64,000 nt of DNA. Origin: Rhodococcus sp. BP22. GTDB lineage: Bacteria > Actinomycetota > Actinomycetes > Mycobacteriales > Mycobacteriaceae. Positions within the stretch are counted from its first letter, which is position 1, and every line of letters begins with the position of its first letter. Positions 36,865 through 44,964 of this stretch are shown here, piece after piece. The stretch covers positions 806,001-870,000 of the forward strand of contig NZ_JACFTB010000001.1 of NCBI RefSeq assembly GCF_014281965.1, in the 5' to 3' direction. Under the pieces are notes generated by a model. The model saw only the letters and a list, made by a program, of their open reading frames with translations. It was not told the origin of the DNA and did not search any database. Position numbers and translations under genes: made by a program.

Positions 36865-37297
36865 TCACGTCGGTTCTTGGTCTTCGACATCCTCCCCTGA
36901 CTCGACCGTCTCGCTCGACCCTCTCGCTCGACCCTCTCGCTCGACCCGCTCGGTGGTGTCGCGGCGGACGATCCTGACGGTGACGTAGACGACCAGAGCA
37001 CCCACTGTGAGAGTTCCCAACCACGGAATAGCCCAGCCGAGGGCCACCAGCGCGCCTCTCCCGGTGTCGACAACCGAACTCCATCCGGCGACGATTCCGT
37101 CCCAGAAGCTGTCCGGTCCAGGTGACGGAGTGAGGTCCTCGATGCTGAATTGGACCGTGACAGTGGACAAATCCATCTGCTTCGGAGGCCGTGAACGTCG
37201 AATCCGACGCCGGAACCTGCCCGTCCCCACTGCTCCCGCTGCACCCGGCGAGGAGAACGAACGACCCGACCGATGCGACGAGCAGAGTGCGCTTCAT
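36865..37297 (-). pseudogene. Decayed DUF4349 lipoprotein gene
   Basis: Two halves of one gene are in different frames. From the ATG at 37297 comes a lipoprotein signal (MKRTLLVASVGSFVLLAGC, lipobox LAGC) and SGSSGDGQVPASDSTFTASEADG. The second half, in another frame (downstream of 37230), reads STVTVQFSIEDLTPSPG and then the membrane segment GWAIPWLGTLTVGALVVYV. This is the usual C-terminus of DUF4349 proteins. The middle domain of the family, roughly 150 residues, is absent. So a deletion with frame loss has occurred. The C-terminal tail contains 13-bp tandem repeats. Without correction neither half makes sense as a working protein. Confidence 0.65.
36901..36952. repeat. Four tandem 13-bp repeats
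   Basis: Four units close to CTCGACCCTCTCG lie head to tail (36901-36913, 36914-36926, 36927-36939, 36940-36952); the two middle ones are identical. They are within the tail of the decayed DUF4349 gene. Since 13 is not a multiple of 3, a gain or loss of one unit would shift the frame. Confidence 0.9.
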
Positions 37298-37453
37298 CGA
37301 AGGATTGCAAGGCAACTCCCCGACAACGAAGCCGACCTGCAAGGGCGTGCCGAATTGTTACACGGAGTAGGGATAATTCACTGATGACCGCAGCGCAGAA
37401 CCGGGGTACGGTGTGCCGCACCGACCCATTTCGTTTCCTTGAAGGAGCCCCTG
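37298..37453. other. Intergenic region before the secreted-protein gene
   Basis: About 155 bp between the divergent decayed DUF4349 gene and the secreted-protein gene. The only feature seen is AAGGAG at 37442-37447, a ribosome binding site for the gene on the plus strand. Confidence 0.4.
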
Positions 37454-38011
37454 TTGTTCTCCGCTTTTTCTTCGCTCGTCCGCTCGGCATCGTTCACCTC
37501 GACATCACAGGGCCTTTCACGGTCGGTTAGTCGGTTATCCCGTACCGCAGCAGTTTTCGCTGTTTCCAGCGGTTTCGTCGCTGCCGGATTCGCTGGAGCC
37601 GGCGTGGCAAATGCAGCTCCGGTGACGTGCGTATCCCCTCCGTCGGCCAATCAAATTCTCGTCGACGGGACCGCCAGCTGCGGGGCAACGTCCGCAGAAG
37701 GATCGCGTGCGACCGCCACAGCAGCAGACAGTGGAACGGCCGTCAGCGTTGCCGAAACCGGCGGCACCTCGAACACATACGCGACGGGATTCGGAACGGC
37801 CCTCGGCGCGTCACGCGCGGGCGGCACGTCCTACGCGGGCGCAATCGGCGGCGGCATCGCACATTCATGGGCAGACGCAGGTTCGACCACCATCGCGATC
37901 GCCGGTTGGGGTTCCGGCGCAACCGCCGAAGCTGCAGGCGTCGATTGCGTCGGACCACTGTCTCTCGCGTTGAACCTCGCTTCCGGACAGTTCTGCATCC
38001 TCGGAAGTTGA
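37454..38011 (+). CDS. Secreted Ala/Gly/Ser/Thr-rich protein
   Basis: A secreted protein I do not assign to a family with certainty; related rhodococcal proteins carry DUF labels. The N-terminus (about 54 residues) has an Arg-containing region, a hydrophobic core VFAVSSGFVAAGFAGAG and a cleavage-like ANAAP. The mature part has four Cys (CVSPPS, SCGAT, DCVGP, FCILGS), probably in two disulfides. Between them runs a low-complexity stretch rich in Gly, Ala and Thr that may form a repetitive beta structure. I place the start at TTG 37454 because AAGGAG lies six bases upstream; TTG 37439 is the other option. Followed by a clear terminator. Confidence 0.65.
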   Translation: MFSAFSSLVRSASFTSTSQGLSRSVSRLSRTAAVFAVSSGFVAAGFAGAGVANAAPVTCVSPPSANQILVDGTASCGATSAEGSRATATAADSGTAVSVAETGGTSNTYATGFGTALGASRAGGTSYAGAIGGGIAHSWADAGSTTIAIAGWGSGATAEAAGVDCVGPLSLALNLASGQFCILGS

Positions 38012-38017
38012 CCCTTG

Positions 38018-38050
38018 GCGCGCCTCGTGCATACGCACGGGGCGCGCTTT
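38018..38050 (+). terminator. Hairpin terminator after the secreted-protein gene
   Basis: GCGCGCC-T-CGTGC pairs with GCACG-G-GGCGCGC (one mismatch) around the loop ATAC, followed by TTT. It separates this gene from ctaD. Confidence 0.85.
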
Positions 38051-38134
38051 GGCCGGAGTTGATCTACGACAAAAGATAGTAACTCCTCCTCCAGCGGTTT
38101 ATGATTATGGTCACTTCCATCGTCAGGAGGATCA

Positions 38135-39913
38135 GTGACCGCTGTTGAGCCCAAGCCCACTGCCACGGTGGAAGCGGTGAGGCCTTTCCCGCCGCGGATG
38201 GGACCGAAAGGTTCTTTCATTCACAAGGCGGTGACGACGACAGATCCCAAGATGTTGGGGATCATGTACATCGCGACTTCTATCTCGTTCTTCCTCATCG
38301 GCGGCTTGATGGCGTTGCTCATTCGCGCCGAGCTCGCGGTACCGGGCTTGCAATTCCTCTCGAACGAGCAGTACAACCAGCTGTTCACCATGCACGGCAC
38401 GATCATGCTGTTGCTGTACGCGACGCCGATCGTGTTCGGCTTCGCCAACTACATTCTGCCGCTGCAGATCGGTGCCCCGGACGTGGCGTTCCCGCGGTTG
38501 AATGCTTTCTCGTATTGGCTCTACCTGTTCGGCGCGATAGTCGCTACATCCGGCTTCATCACCCCTGGTGGTGCAGCTGACTTCGGTTGGACCGCCTATA
38601 CCCCACTTTCGAGTGCGTTGCACTCGCCGGGTGTCGGTGCGGATCTGTGGATTTTCGGTCTCGCCGTCGCAGGCTTGGGCACCATCTTGGGTGCCGTCAA
38701 CATGATCACGACGGTCATCTGCTTGCGAGCACCGGGTATGACGATGTTCCGGATGCCCATTTTCACGTGGAACATCCTGGTCACCAGCATCCTGATCCTT
38801 ATGGCGTTCCCGCTGTTGACCGCGGCGTTACTGGGATTGGCGGCGGATCGACATCTCGGTGCGCACCTGTTCGATCCGGCGACGGGTGGAGCTGTGTTGT
38901 GGCAGCACCTGTTCTGGTTCTTCGGTCACCCCGAGGTGTACATCATCGCGTTGCCGTTCTTTGGAATCGTGTCCGAAGTATTCCCGGTCTTCTCGCGTAA
39001 GCCGATTTTCGGCTACACCACCTTGATCTACGCAACGATCGCTATCGGTGCTCTCTCGATGTCGGTGTGGGCGCACCATATGTTTGCCACAGGCGCAGTG
39101 TTGTTGCCGTTCTTCTCGTTCATGTCGTTCTTGATCGCGGTGCCCACCGGTGTGAAGCTCTTCAACTGGATTGGCACGATGTGGCGGGGCCAGGTGACAC
39201 TGGAAACCCCGATGCTCTTCGCTGTCGGCTTTCTGATCACCTTCCTCTTCGGCGGCCTCTCCGGAGTGCTGCTCGCCAGCCCGCCGATCGACTTCCACGT
39301 CACCGACACCTACTTTCTGGTGGCGCACTTCCACTACGTGGTCTTCGGCACGGTGGTGTTCGCAACATTCTCGGGCATCTACTTCTGGTTCCCGAAGATG
39401 ACCGGCCGAATGATGGACGAGAGATTGGGCAAGTGGCACTTCTGGCTGACATTCCTCGGCTTCCACGGCACCTTCCTGGTCCAGCACTGGCTCGGCGTCG
39501 AGGGCATGCCGCGTCGCTACGCCGACTACCTGGCCTCCGATGGATTCACCACGCTCAACATCATCTCCACGATCAGCGCATTCGTCCTCGGTGCCTCGAC
39601 GCTGCCGTTCGTGTGGAACGTCTTCAAGTCCTACCGCTACGGGGAGGTGGTCACTGTGGACGACCCATGGGGCTACGGCAACTCGCTGGAATGGGCCACT
39701 TCATGCCCACCGCCGCGGCACAACTTCACCGAACTGCCACGAATCCGTTCCGAGCGTCCGGCGTTCGAACTGCACTACCCGCACATGGTGGAGCGCATGC
39801 GCGCCGAAGCTTACGTCGGCCCGGGCAGTCACGGCGGGCACACCACAGAAGTTCTCGAAAAGGCCCGCCGTGCACCTATCGCAACGGGGGACGACGAGCA
39901 TTCTGGGGACTGA
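38135..39913 (+). CDS. ctaD: Cytochrome c oxidase subunit I (aa3-type)
   Basis: Catalytic subunit of the terminal oxidase in the cytoplasmic membrane. The 592-residue protein has twelve membrane segments and all metal ligands. H87 (FTMHGTIM) binds heme a. H265 of GHPEVY, with its crosslinked Y269, and H314-H315 (WAHHMF) bind copper B. H398 and H400 (AHFHYVVFG) are the heme a3 and a ligands. The start is a GTG with AGGAGG five bases upstream. No other cytochrome oxidase gene is adjacent, as is usual for ctaD in mycobacteria and rhodococci. A second ctaD copy elsewhere is possible. Confidence 0.97.
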   Translation: MTAVEPKPTATVEAVRPFPPRMGPKGSFIHKAVTTTDPKMLGIMYIATSISFFLIGGLMALLIRAELAVPGLQFLSNEQYNQLFTMHGTIMLLLYATPIVFGFANYILPLQIGAPDVAFPRLNAFSYWLYLFGAIVATSGFITPGGAADFGWTAYTPLSSALHSPGVGADLWIFGLAVAGLGTILGAVNMITTVICLRAPGMTMFRMPIFTWNILVTSILILMAFPLLTAALLGLAADRHLGAHLFDPATGGAVLWQHLFWFFGHPEVYIIALPFFGIVSEVFPVFSRKPIFGYTTLIYATIAIGALSMSVWAHHMFATGAVLLPFFSFMSFLIAVPTGVKLFNWIGTMWRGQVTLETPMLFAVGFLITFLFGGLSGVLLASPPIDFHVTDTYFLVAHFHYVVFGTVVFATFSGIYFWFPKMTGRMMDERLGKWHFWLTFLGFHGTFLVQHWLGVEGMPRRYADYLASDGFTTLNIISTISAFVLGASTLPFVWNVFKSYRYGEVVTVDDPWGYGNSLEWATSCPPPRHNFTELPRIRSERPAFELHYPHMVERMRAEAYVGPGSHGGHTTEVLEKARRAPIATGDDEHSGD

Positions 39914-40049
39914 CCTCCGGGGAGAGTTGCTCTCAGACAGTTCTCAGCACCGGAAGTAATACTTCAGCGATGTCGTCTTCACTGCCTACGGCATCGTCTT
40001 CACTGCCTACGGCATCATTGTCGCTGCCTACGGCATCGTCTGCTCCGCG
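39914..40049. other. Region ctaD / kinase-like gene with repeats and a possible upstream ORF
   Basis: Contains the 21-bp repeats and a 34-codon ORF (ATG 39969 to TGA 40074) that reads LPTAS three times. Its stop overlaps a TTG (40071) that could be the start of the kinase-like gene. A short GAGAG-TTG-CTCTC hairpin at about 39922-39934 may end ctaD transcription. Confidence 0.4.
39972..40034. repeat. Three tandem 21-bp repeats
   Basis: Units of 21 bp (39972-39992, 39993-40013, 40014-40034), type ATCGTCTTCACTGCCTACGGC. The first two differ at one base, the third at several, and a partial fourth follows. The length is a multiple of 3, so all frames stay open. In the frame of the kinase-like gene they would read IVFTAYG, but no start codon precedes them there. 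Confidence 0.9.
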
Positions 40050-40997
40050 ATGGTGGCTCGGGGTCGGCAATTGAACTTCTCGCTCCACAGCCGGATCCGG
40101 ATCCTGATCATCAGTCTGGCAGCTCTGGCGGTTGCCGTGAGCGCACTGGCCATCTATCTGGTCACCGAACAAGCTTTGCGCTCCCAGGTGGCTGATCGAG
40201 TGTCTCGAAATGCCGACGCGCTCATCGCAAGTGCCACGTCCGGAGTTCCCTCGACCTTCTTCGGGTTCGGAGTCGGCACTACCGACGGGCCCGCGATCAA
40301 AGTTGCGTTGGTTACCTCGCAGGGCGAACTCGTGACCTTCACCGCTGAGTCTCGGCCGTTCACCAACTCAGACGGCACTCTCGATGCCGCCGAACAGGCG
40401 GTCGCAACCGGTTCGACCGATCAATCACTCCGCGAGGTGCGCGGGTACATGCTGTCGGCCAAACGGACCGTATCGGGCGAAACGGTCATGGTGGCAGAGT
40501 CGTTACAATCCAACGCGCCGTTGCTCGGCAAGTTGACACTTGCACTCGTCGCGATCGGAACCCTTCTCATCGTTTTGGCCGGGATCGCCGGAACAGCGGT
40601 AGCTCGGACCGGACTGCGTCCGGTCAAACGCTTGCGCAATGCCACCGAACGGGTAGCCCGCACCGGTGATTTGCAACCGATCGCCGTTACCGGTGACGAC
40701 GAGCTTGCATCACTGGCGACGAGCTTCAACGACATGCTTGCTGCCCTCGCCCAATCCGGTGCGCGTCAAAACCGTCTGATCACCGACGCAGCAGAGGAAC
40801 TGATGGGCCCGTTGCATACGCTTCGGGGAAAGATCGATGTCCTGATGGCCCTCGAGGGACACGATGAACCGGCCCTGTCCCCGGCCGAGCAGGATGAGCT
40901 TCGTACCGGAGTCATGTCGGACATGGATGTCATCATCCGATTGGTTCACGACCTGGTCGACCAGGCGCGCGACGTCCCCGAATCAGCGAGCGCGTGA
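40050..40997 (+). CDS. Degenerate histidine-kinase-like protein (HAMP, no kinase domain)
   Basis: The 315-residue protein has the front half of an MprB-type sensor kinase: membrane segment 17-37, an extracellular domain 38-162, membrane segment 163-186 and HAMP 187-235. The dimerisation helix follows, but the H box that should read D-A-S-H-E-L-R-T-P-L is DAAEELMGPL, so the phospho-acceptor His is Glu249. The protein stops at about 315 with no ATPase domain and no N, G1 or G2 box. It ends by overlapping the convergent phosphodiesterase gene by 15 bases. It is either a decayed kinase or a signalling adaptor. The start is uncertain: ATG 40050, or TTG 40071, which overlaps an upstream ORF. Confidence 0.75.
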   Translation: MVARGRQLNFSLHSRIRILIISLAALAVAVSALAIYLVTEQALRSQVADRVSRNADALIASATSGVPSTFFGFGVGTTDGPAIKVALVTSQGELVTFTAESRPFTNSDGTLDAAEQAVATGSTDQSLREVRGYMLSAKRTVSGETVMVAESLQSNAPLLGKLTLALVAIGTLLIVLAGIAGTAVARTGLRPVKRLRNATERVARTGDLQPIAVTGDDELASLATSFNDMLAALAQSGARQNRLITDAAEELMGPLHTLRGKIDVLMALEGHDEPALSPAEQDELRTGVMSDMDVIIRLVHDLVDQARDVPESASA

Positions 40998-41501
40998 TCG
41001 AAGGAGTGGATCGAGCCGATGTAGTTCGACGTCGTGCAAAATCCCGTCGCTGATCTCGGCTGTCATATAGGTGCAGAACGGCTGCCTGCGTCTGTCGGTC
41101 GGTGAACCAGGGTTGAGCAGCCGCACACCGGTATCCGTCACGGTGTCCCACGGAATATGACTGTGTCCGAACACCAGAACATCGATGGTCGGGTACTTCG
41201 ATGCCATCCGCTGTTCGCGTCCGGCTGAGCTGCCCGTCTCATGAACGACGGCAATCCGAACCCCGTCCAACGTGACTCGTGCGCATTCGGGCATCTGGGC
41301 ACGGAGATCGTCACCATCATTGTTGCCCCAGCACGCGATCAACCTCTTCGACCTGGCAGAAATCTTTTCGAATACAGTCAGATCGACCCAGTCGCCAGCA
41401 TGAATCACCACATCGGCGTCGTCGATGGCCGTCCACACTTGCTCGGGCAACGCCCGAGCCCGAGTGGGGACATGGGTGTCCGCGAGCAGAAGCAGTTTCA
41501 C
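40983..41501 (-). CDS. YfcE/MJ0936-type metallophosphoesterase
   Basis: A 172-residue calcineurin-like phosphodiesterase. Metal-site motifs appear in order: LLADTHVP (D-x-H), HAGDW, WGNND, VVHETGS and FGHSHIPW. The family hydrolyses phosphodiesters such as cyclic nucleotides or model substrates; the natural substrate is unknown. The start is a GTG at 41501. It is convergent with the degenerate kinase gene (15-base overlap) and lies 51 bases after dnaE2 on the same strand, so readthrough from dnaE2 is possible. Confidence 0.9.
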   Translation of the reverse strand: MKLLLLADTHVPTRARALPEQVWTAIDDADVVIHAGDWVDLTVFEKISARSKRLIACWGNNDGDDLRAQMPECARVTLDGVRIAVVHETGSSAGREQRMASKYPTIDVLVFGHSHIPWDTVTDTGVRLLNPGSPTDRRRQPFCTYMTAEISDGILHDVELHRLDPLLRSRAR

Positions 41502-41552
41502 ATCTCACCGAACGCAGGTGCGGTCATCGCGACAGATTATCCTGCCCGGTCT

Positions 41553-44500
41553 CTAACGAAAGTCCCGGGATTTCGACATCACCCGTAGGTCCATGAGCTG
41601 CAGATGATCGGCCACCACCGTCGCTGCACCTTCGGCGTTCTGGACCTTCCCGCGAATGAGCAATGCCGGAGCCGTCAGCGCTAGCTTGCGGTACTTGGCC
41701 CACAATCCCACCGAGCACACCACGTTGACCATCCCCGTTTCGTCTTCGAGATTGACGAACGTGACCCCCGCAGCCGTAGCCGGTCGCTGCCGATGCGTCA
41801 CGGCGCCACCGACCAGGACCCGGTCCCCGTCGGGAACCTGCAGTAGACGATTCGCCGTAATCACCCCCAGCGCATCCAGCTGTTCACGAAAAAACTGAGT
41901 CGGGTACGAATCGGGTGAAACTCCAGTAGCCCAGACGTCCGCCGAGGCCATATCGAGATCGCTCATCCCAGGCAATACGGGCGCTCGAGTAGATGCCCCG
42001 AGCCCGGGAAGTAGATGCGGCCTCTCCCCTGCTGCTGCGCCTGCCGCCCAGAGCGCTTCGCGACGAGTGATCCCGAAACACCCCAATGCTCCTGCGGTAG
42101 CAAGTGATTCAGCTTGCGTAGTGGACAGTTCGACTCGTCCCGTGAGATCGAGGAACGATACGAACAGACCGCCTGCTGTGCGTGCGTCGACGATGCGTTC
42201 GGCAAGATCCTGCCCGATGTACTTCACGTCAGCGAGTCCCATCCGAATCTCGAAACCCTCGGCAGTGAGATCCGCGTACCACGAACTGGCATTGACGTCC
42301 GGGCCGTGCACACGCACTCCATGCCGTCGAGCGTCCGCCACCAGAGACTGCGGGGAGTAGAACCCCATCGGTTGTGCACGCAACAGACCTGCGCAGAACG
42401 CGGCAGGATGGTGAAGCTTGAACCACGACGAATAGAAGACCAGCGAGGCGAAGCTCTGTGAATGGCTTTCAGGGAAACCGAAATTAGCGAAGGCAGAAAG
42501 CTTCTCGTAGATTCGATCGGCCGCGTCACCGGTGATGCCGTGCAGGTCTCGCATTCCGTCGTAGAAGCGATCACGTAGCAGGTTCATCTTCTCCGGCGAA
42601 CGCTTCGACCCCATCGCACGACGAAGTTGATCGGCATCGGCAGCGCTGAATCCAGCCACATCGATGGCCATCTGCATCAATTGTTCCTGGAAGAGTGGCA
42701 CTCCGAGTGTGCGGTCGAGAGCCTTCTTCAACGATGGGTGATCGAAAGTGACGGGTTCGATTCCGTTGCGGCGCTTGATGTACGGATGAACGGATCCGCC
42801 CTGGATCGGACCCGGTCGAATGAGTGCGACCTCGACCACCAGGTCGTAGAACTCACTCGGCTTCAACCGCGGCAACGTCGCCATCTGGGCTCGGGACTCC
42901 ACTTGGAACACACCGATCGAATCGGCCCGCTGCAGCATGTCGTAGACGGCTTTCTCACTCAAATCGATGTCCGCGAGGTCGATGCGTTGCCCTTTGTGCT
43001 CGACGAGAAGATCGATCATGTAGTGCAACGCCGACAACATACCGAGACCGAGCATGTCGAATTTCACCAAACCTACTGCAGCACAATCATCTTTGTCCCA
43101 TTGCAAGACACTACGGTTGGCCATCGTCGCCCATTCGACAGGGCAGACATCGGCAATAGGGCGATCGCAGATCACCATTCCACCCGAGTGGATACCCAGG
43201 TGACGGGGGAAGCCTTCGATCTGCTGGGCGAGTTCGAGAACAGGCTTCGGAATGCCACTGTCTGCCTGATCTCCGACGCCAGACCACCGGGTGACCTGTT
43301 TGCTCCAGGCATCCTGTTGCCCCTGTGAGAATCCGAGAGCACGTGCCATGTCACGTACCGAGGACTTACCTCGGTACGTGATCACGTTCGCCACCTGCGC
43401 CGCGTACGCACGCCCGTATTTCTCGTACACGTGCTGAATGGCTTCCTCGCGCCGGTCTGACTCGATGTCGACATCGATATCCGGAGGGCCGTCTCGTTCT
43501 GGAGCAAGGAAACGCTCGAAAAGAAGTTTGTTCGCCACCGGATCGACGTTCGTAATTCCGATGGCGTAACAGACAGCCGAGTTCGCTGCCGAACCTCTTC
43601 CTTGACAGAGAATGTCGTGTGTCTTACAGAAGTCCACGATGTCGTGCACCACGAGGAAATAACCAGGGAAGTTCAACCGCTCGATGATGTCGAGTTCGTA
43701 TTCGAGCTGCGCGTAGGCGGCCGGGTGCGTACTGGGTGTGCCGTATCTGCGCGCAGCACCGTCGAACGTAAGGGCACGTAGATAGCTGGCTTCGGTGTGG
43801 CCGGCAGGCACGTCGAACGGCGGTAGTTGTGGGGCGATCAGGTGCAGATCGAAAGCACACTCTCGACCCAGTTCGACGGCACCACGAACCGCACCGGGGT
43901 GATGCTCGAACAGTCGAGCCATCTCGGCGCCGGATCGCAGATGCGTACCTCCCATGGGCGCCAACCACCCTGCGGCGTCGTCCAGACTGCTCCGCGCACG
44001 CACCGCTGCCATCGCCATGGCCAAACGCCCGCTCCGCGGAGTCGCATAGTGCGCCGCAGTCGTAGCAACGATCGGAAGACTGAATCTCCGTGCCAATTCG
44101 GCGAGCGCATCGTTGCGCTCGTCGTCTTCCGGTATGCCGTGGTGAGTCAGTTCCACGGTCACTCGGTCGGCACCGAATCTCTCGATCAGATCCGCCAGAG
44201 CCGCACTGGCTGCCTCGACGCCACCGGCGTCCAACGCCCGTCGAACATGCCCTTTTCGACATCCGGTGAGAATCTGCCAATGCCCACCCGCAGCCTTGGA
44301 CAGGGCGTCGAAATCGTAACGGGGCTTTCCTTTGACTCCCCCGGCAAGGTGAGCGGCGGCAATTTCACGCGACAACCGTCGGTACCCCTCTTGCCCACGT
44401 GCGAGAACCAGCAGATGAGTGCTCTCCGGATCCAACTCACCGGTCCTCGACGTCGTCGTGTCCAACGACAACTCGGCGCCGAAAATGGTCTTGATGCCCA

Positions 44501-44837
44501 GCGCCTTTGCTGCCTCGGCGAAGCGCACGACACCGTAGAAGCCATCGTGGTCGGTGATGGCGACGGCTTCGAGCCCGAGCCGTACTGCTTCTTCGACCAT
44601 CTCCTCCGGTTGGCTGGCACCGTCCAGAAAGCTGAAAGCCGAATGCGCATGTAGCTCCGCGTACGCCGTGGTCGTCGTAGGTTTCGATATCGTCTTCTCG
44701 TACGCCGCACGTTTGCGCGACCACGCTGGACTGTCACCACCGTCCCCGACGATGTCCACGACCTTCGGATGCGAGGGACGGCCGGACAACACTCGTTCCA
44801 TTTCCGACCACGTCGGCGGACCGTCGTTCCATCCCAT
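41553..44837 (-). CDS. dnaE2: Error-prone DNA polymerase III alpha subunit
   Basis: Translesion polymerase that replaces the replicative DnaE1 at lesions after DNA damage and causes induced mutation. The 1094-residue protein has an N-terminal PHP domain beginning AELHAHSAFSFLDGASQPEE, the catalytic core with GRGSAANSAVCYAIGIT and PDIDVDIESDRREE (the active-site Asp residues), then the finger domain and a C-terminal OB fold. It works with ImuA' and ImuB, encoded about 5.7 kb to the right on the same strand. The ATG at 44837 has GAGG upstream, and a LexA box lies 20 bases before it. Confidence 0.96.
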   Translation of the reverse strand: MGWNDGPPTWSEMERVLSGRPSHPKVVDIVGDGGDSPAWSRKRAAYEKTISKPTTTTAYAELHAHSAFSFLDGASQPEEMVEEAVRLGLEAVAITDHDGFYGVVRFAEAAKALGIKTIFGAELSLDTTTSRTGELDPESTHLLVLARGQEGYRRLSREIAAAHLAGGVKGKPRYDFDALSKAAGGHWQILTGCRKGHVRRALDAGGVEAASAALADLIERFGADRVTVELTHHGIPEDDERNDALAELARRFSLPIVATTAAHYATPRSGRLAMAMAAVRARSSLDDAAGWLAPMGGTHLRSGAEMARLFEHHPGAVRGAVELGRECAFDLHLIAPQLPPFDVPAGHTEASYLRALTFDGAARRYGTPSTHPAAYAQLEYELDIIERLNFPGYFLVVHDIVDFCKTHDILCQGRGSAANSAVCYAIGITNVDPVANKLLFERFLAPERDGPPDIDVDIESDRREEAIQHVYEKYGRAYAAQVANVITYRGKSSVRDMARALGFSQGQQDAWSKQVTRWSGVGDQADSGIPKPVLELAQQIEGFPRHLGIHSGGMVICDRPIADVCPVEWATMANRSVLQWDKDDCAAVGLVKFDMLGLGMLSALHYMIDLLVEHKGQRIDLADIDLSEKAVYDMLQRADSIGVFQVESRAQMATLPRLKPSEFYDLVVEVALIRPGPIQGGSVHPYIKRRNGIEPVTFDHPSLKKALDRTLGVPLFQEQLMQMAIDVAGFSAADADQLRRAMGSKRSPEKMNLLRDRFYDGMRDLHGITGDAADRIYEKLSAFANFGFPESHSQSFASLVFYSSWFKLHHPAAFCAGLLRAQPMGFYSPQSLVADARRHGVRVHGPDVNASSWYADLTAEGFEIRMGLADVKYIGQDLAERIVDARTAGGLFVSFLDLTGRVELSTTQAESLATAGALGCFGITRREALWAAGAAAGERPHLLPGLGASTRAPVLPGMSDLDMASADVWATGVSPDSYPTQFFREQLDALGVITANRLLQVPDGDRVLVGGAVTHRQRPATAAGVTFVNLEDETGMVNVVCSVGLWAKYRKLALTAPALLIRGKVQNAEGAATVVADHLQLMDLRVMSKSRDFR

Positions 44838-44856
44838 AGCGACACCTCACTTTCGT

Positions 44857-44872
44857 TCGAACATATGTTCCA
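44857..44872 (-). promoter_or_regulatory. LexA (SOS) box upstream of dnaE2
   Basis: TCGAACATATGTTCCA agrees with the actinobacterial SOS box TCGAAC-N4-GTTCGA at 11 of the 12 fixed positions. It lies 20 bases before the dnaE2 ATG, in the divergent region shared with the MMPL gene. Confidence 0.9.
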
Positions 44873-44964
44873 TTAGACCCCGTGGCTACGACACAAATCA
44901 ATCTCTCTCACGAGGCAGTTAGGCTCGCCGTGACATACAGCAGCCGAAAGAGCCGGAGAAAAAC

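Noticed and set aside
36901..36952. Tandem 13-bp repeats considered as a CRISPR array
   Set aside because: Units are short and directly adjacent, with no spacers and no cas genes.
39933..40172. Minus-strand ORF with DAVGSED repeats through the 21-bp units
   Set aside because: Short, opposite the kinase-like gene start, no ribosome binding site; repeats keep all frames open, so the repeat pattern in this frame is not evidence.
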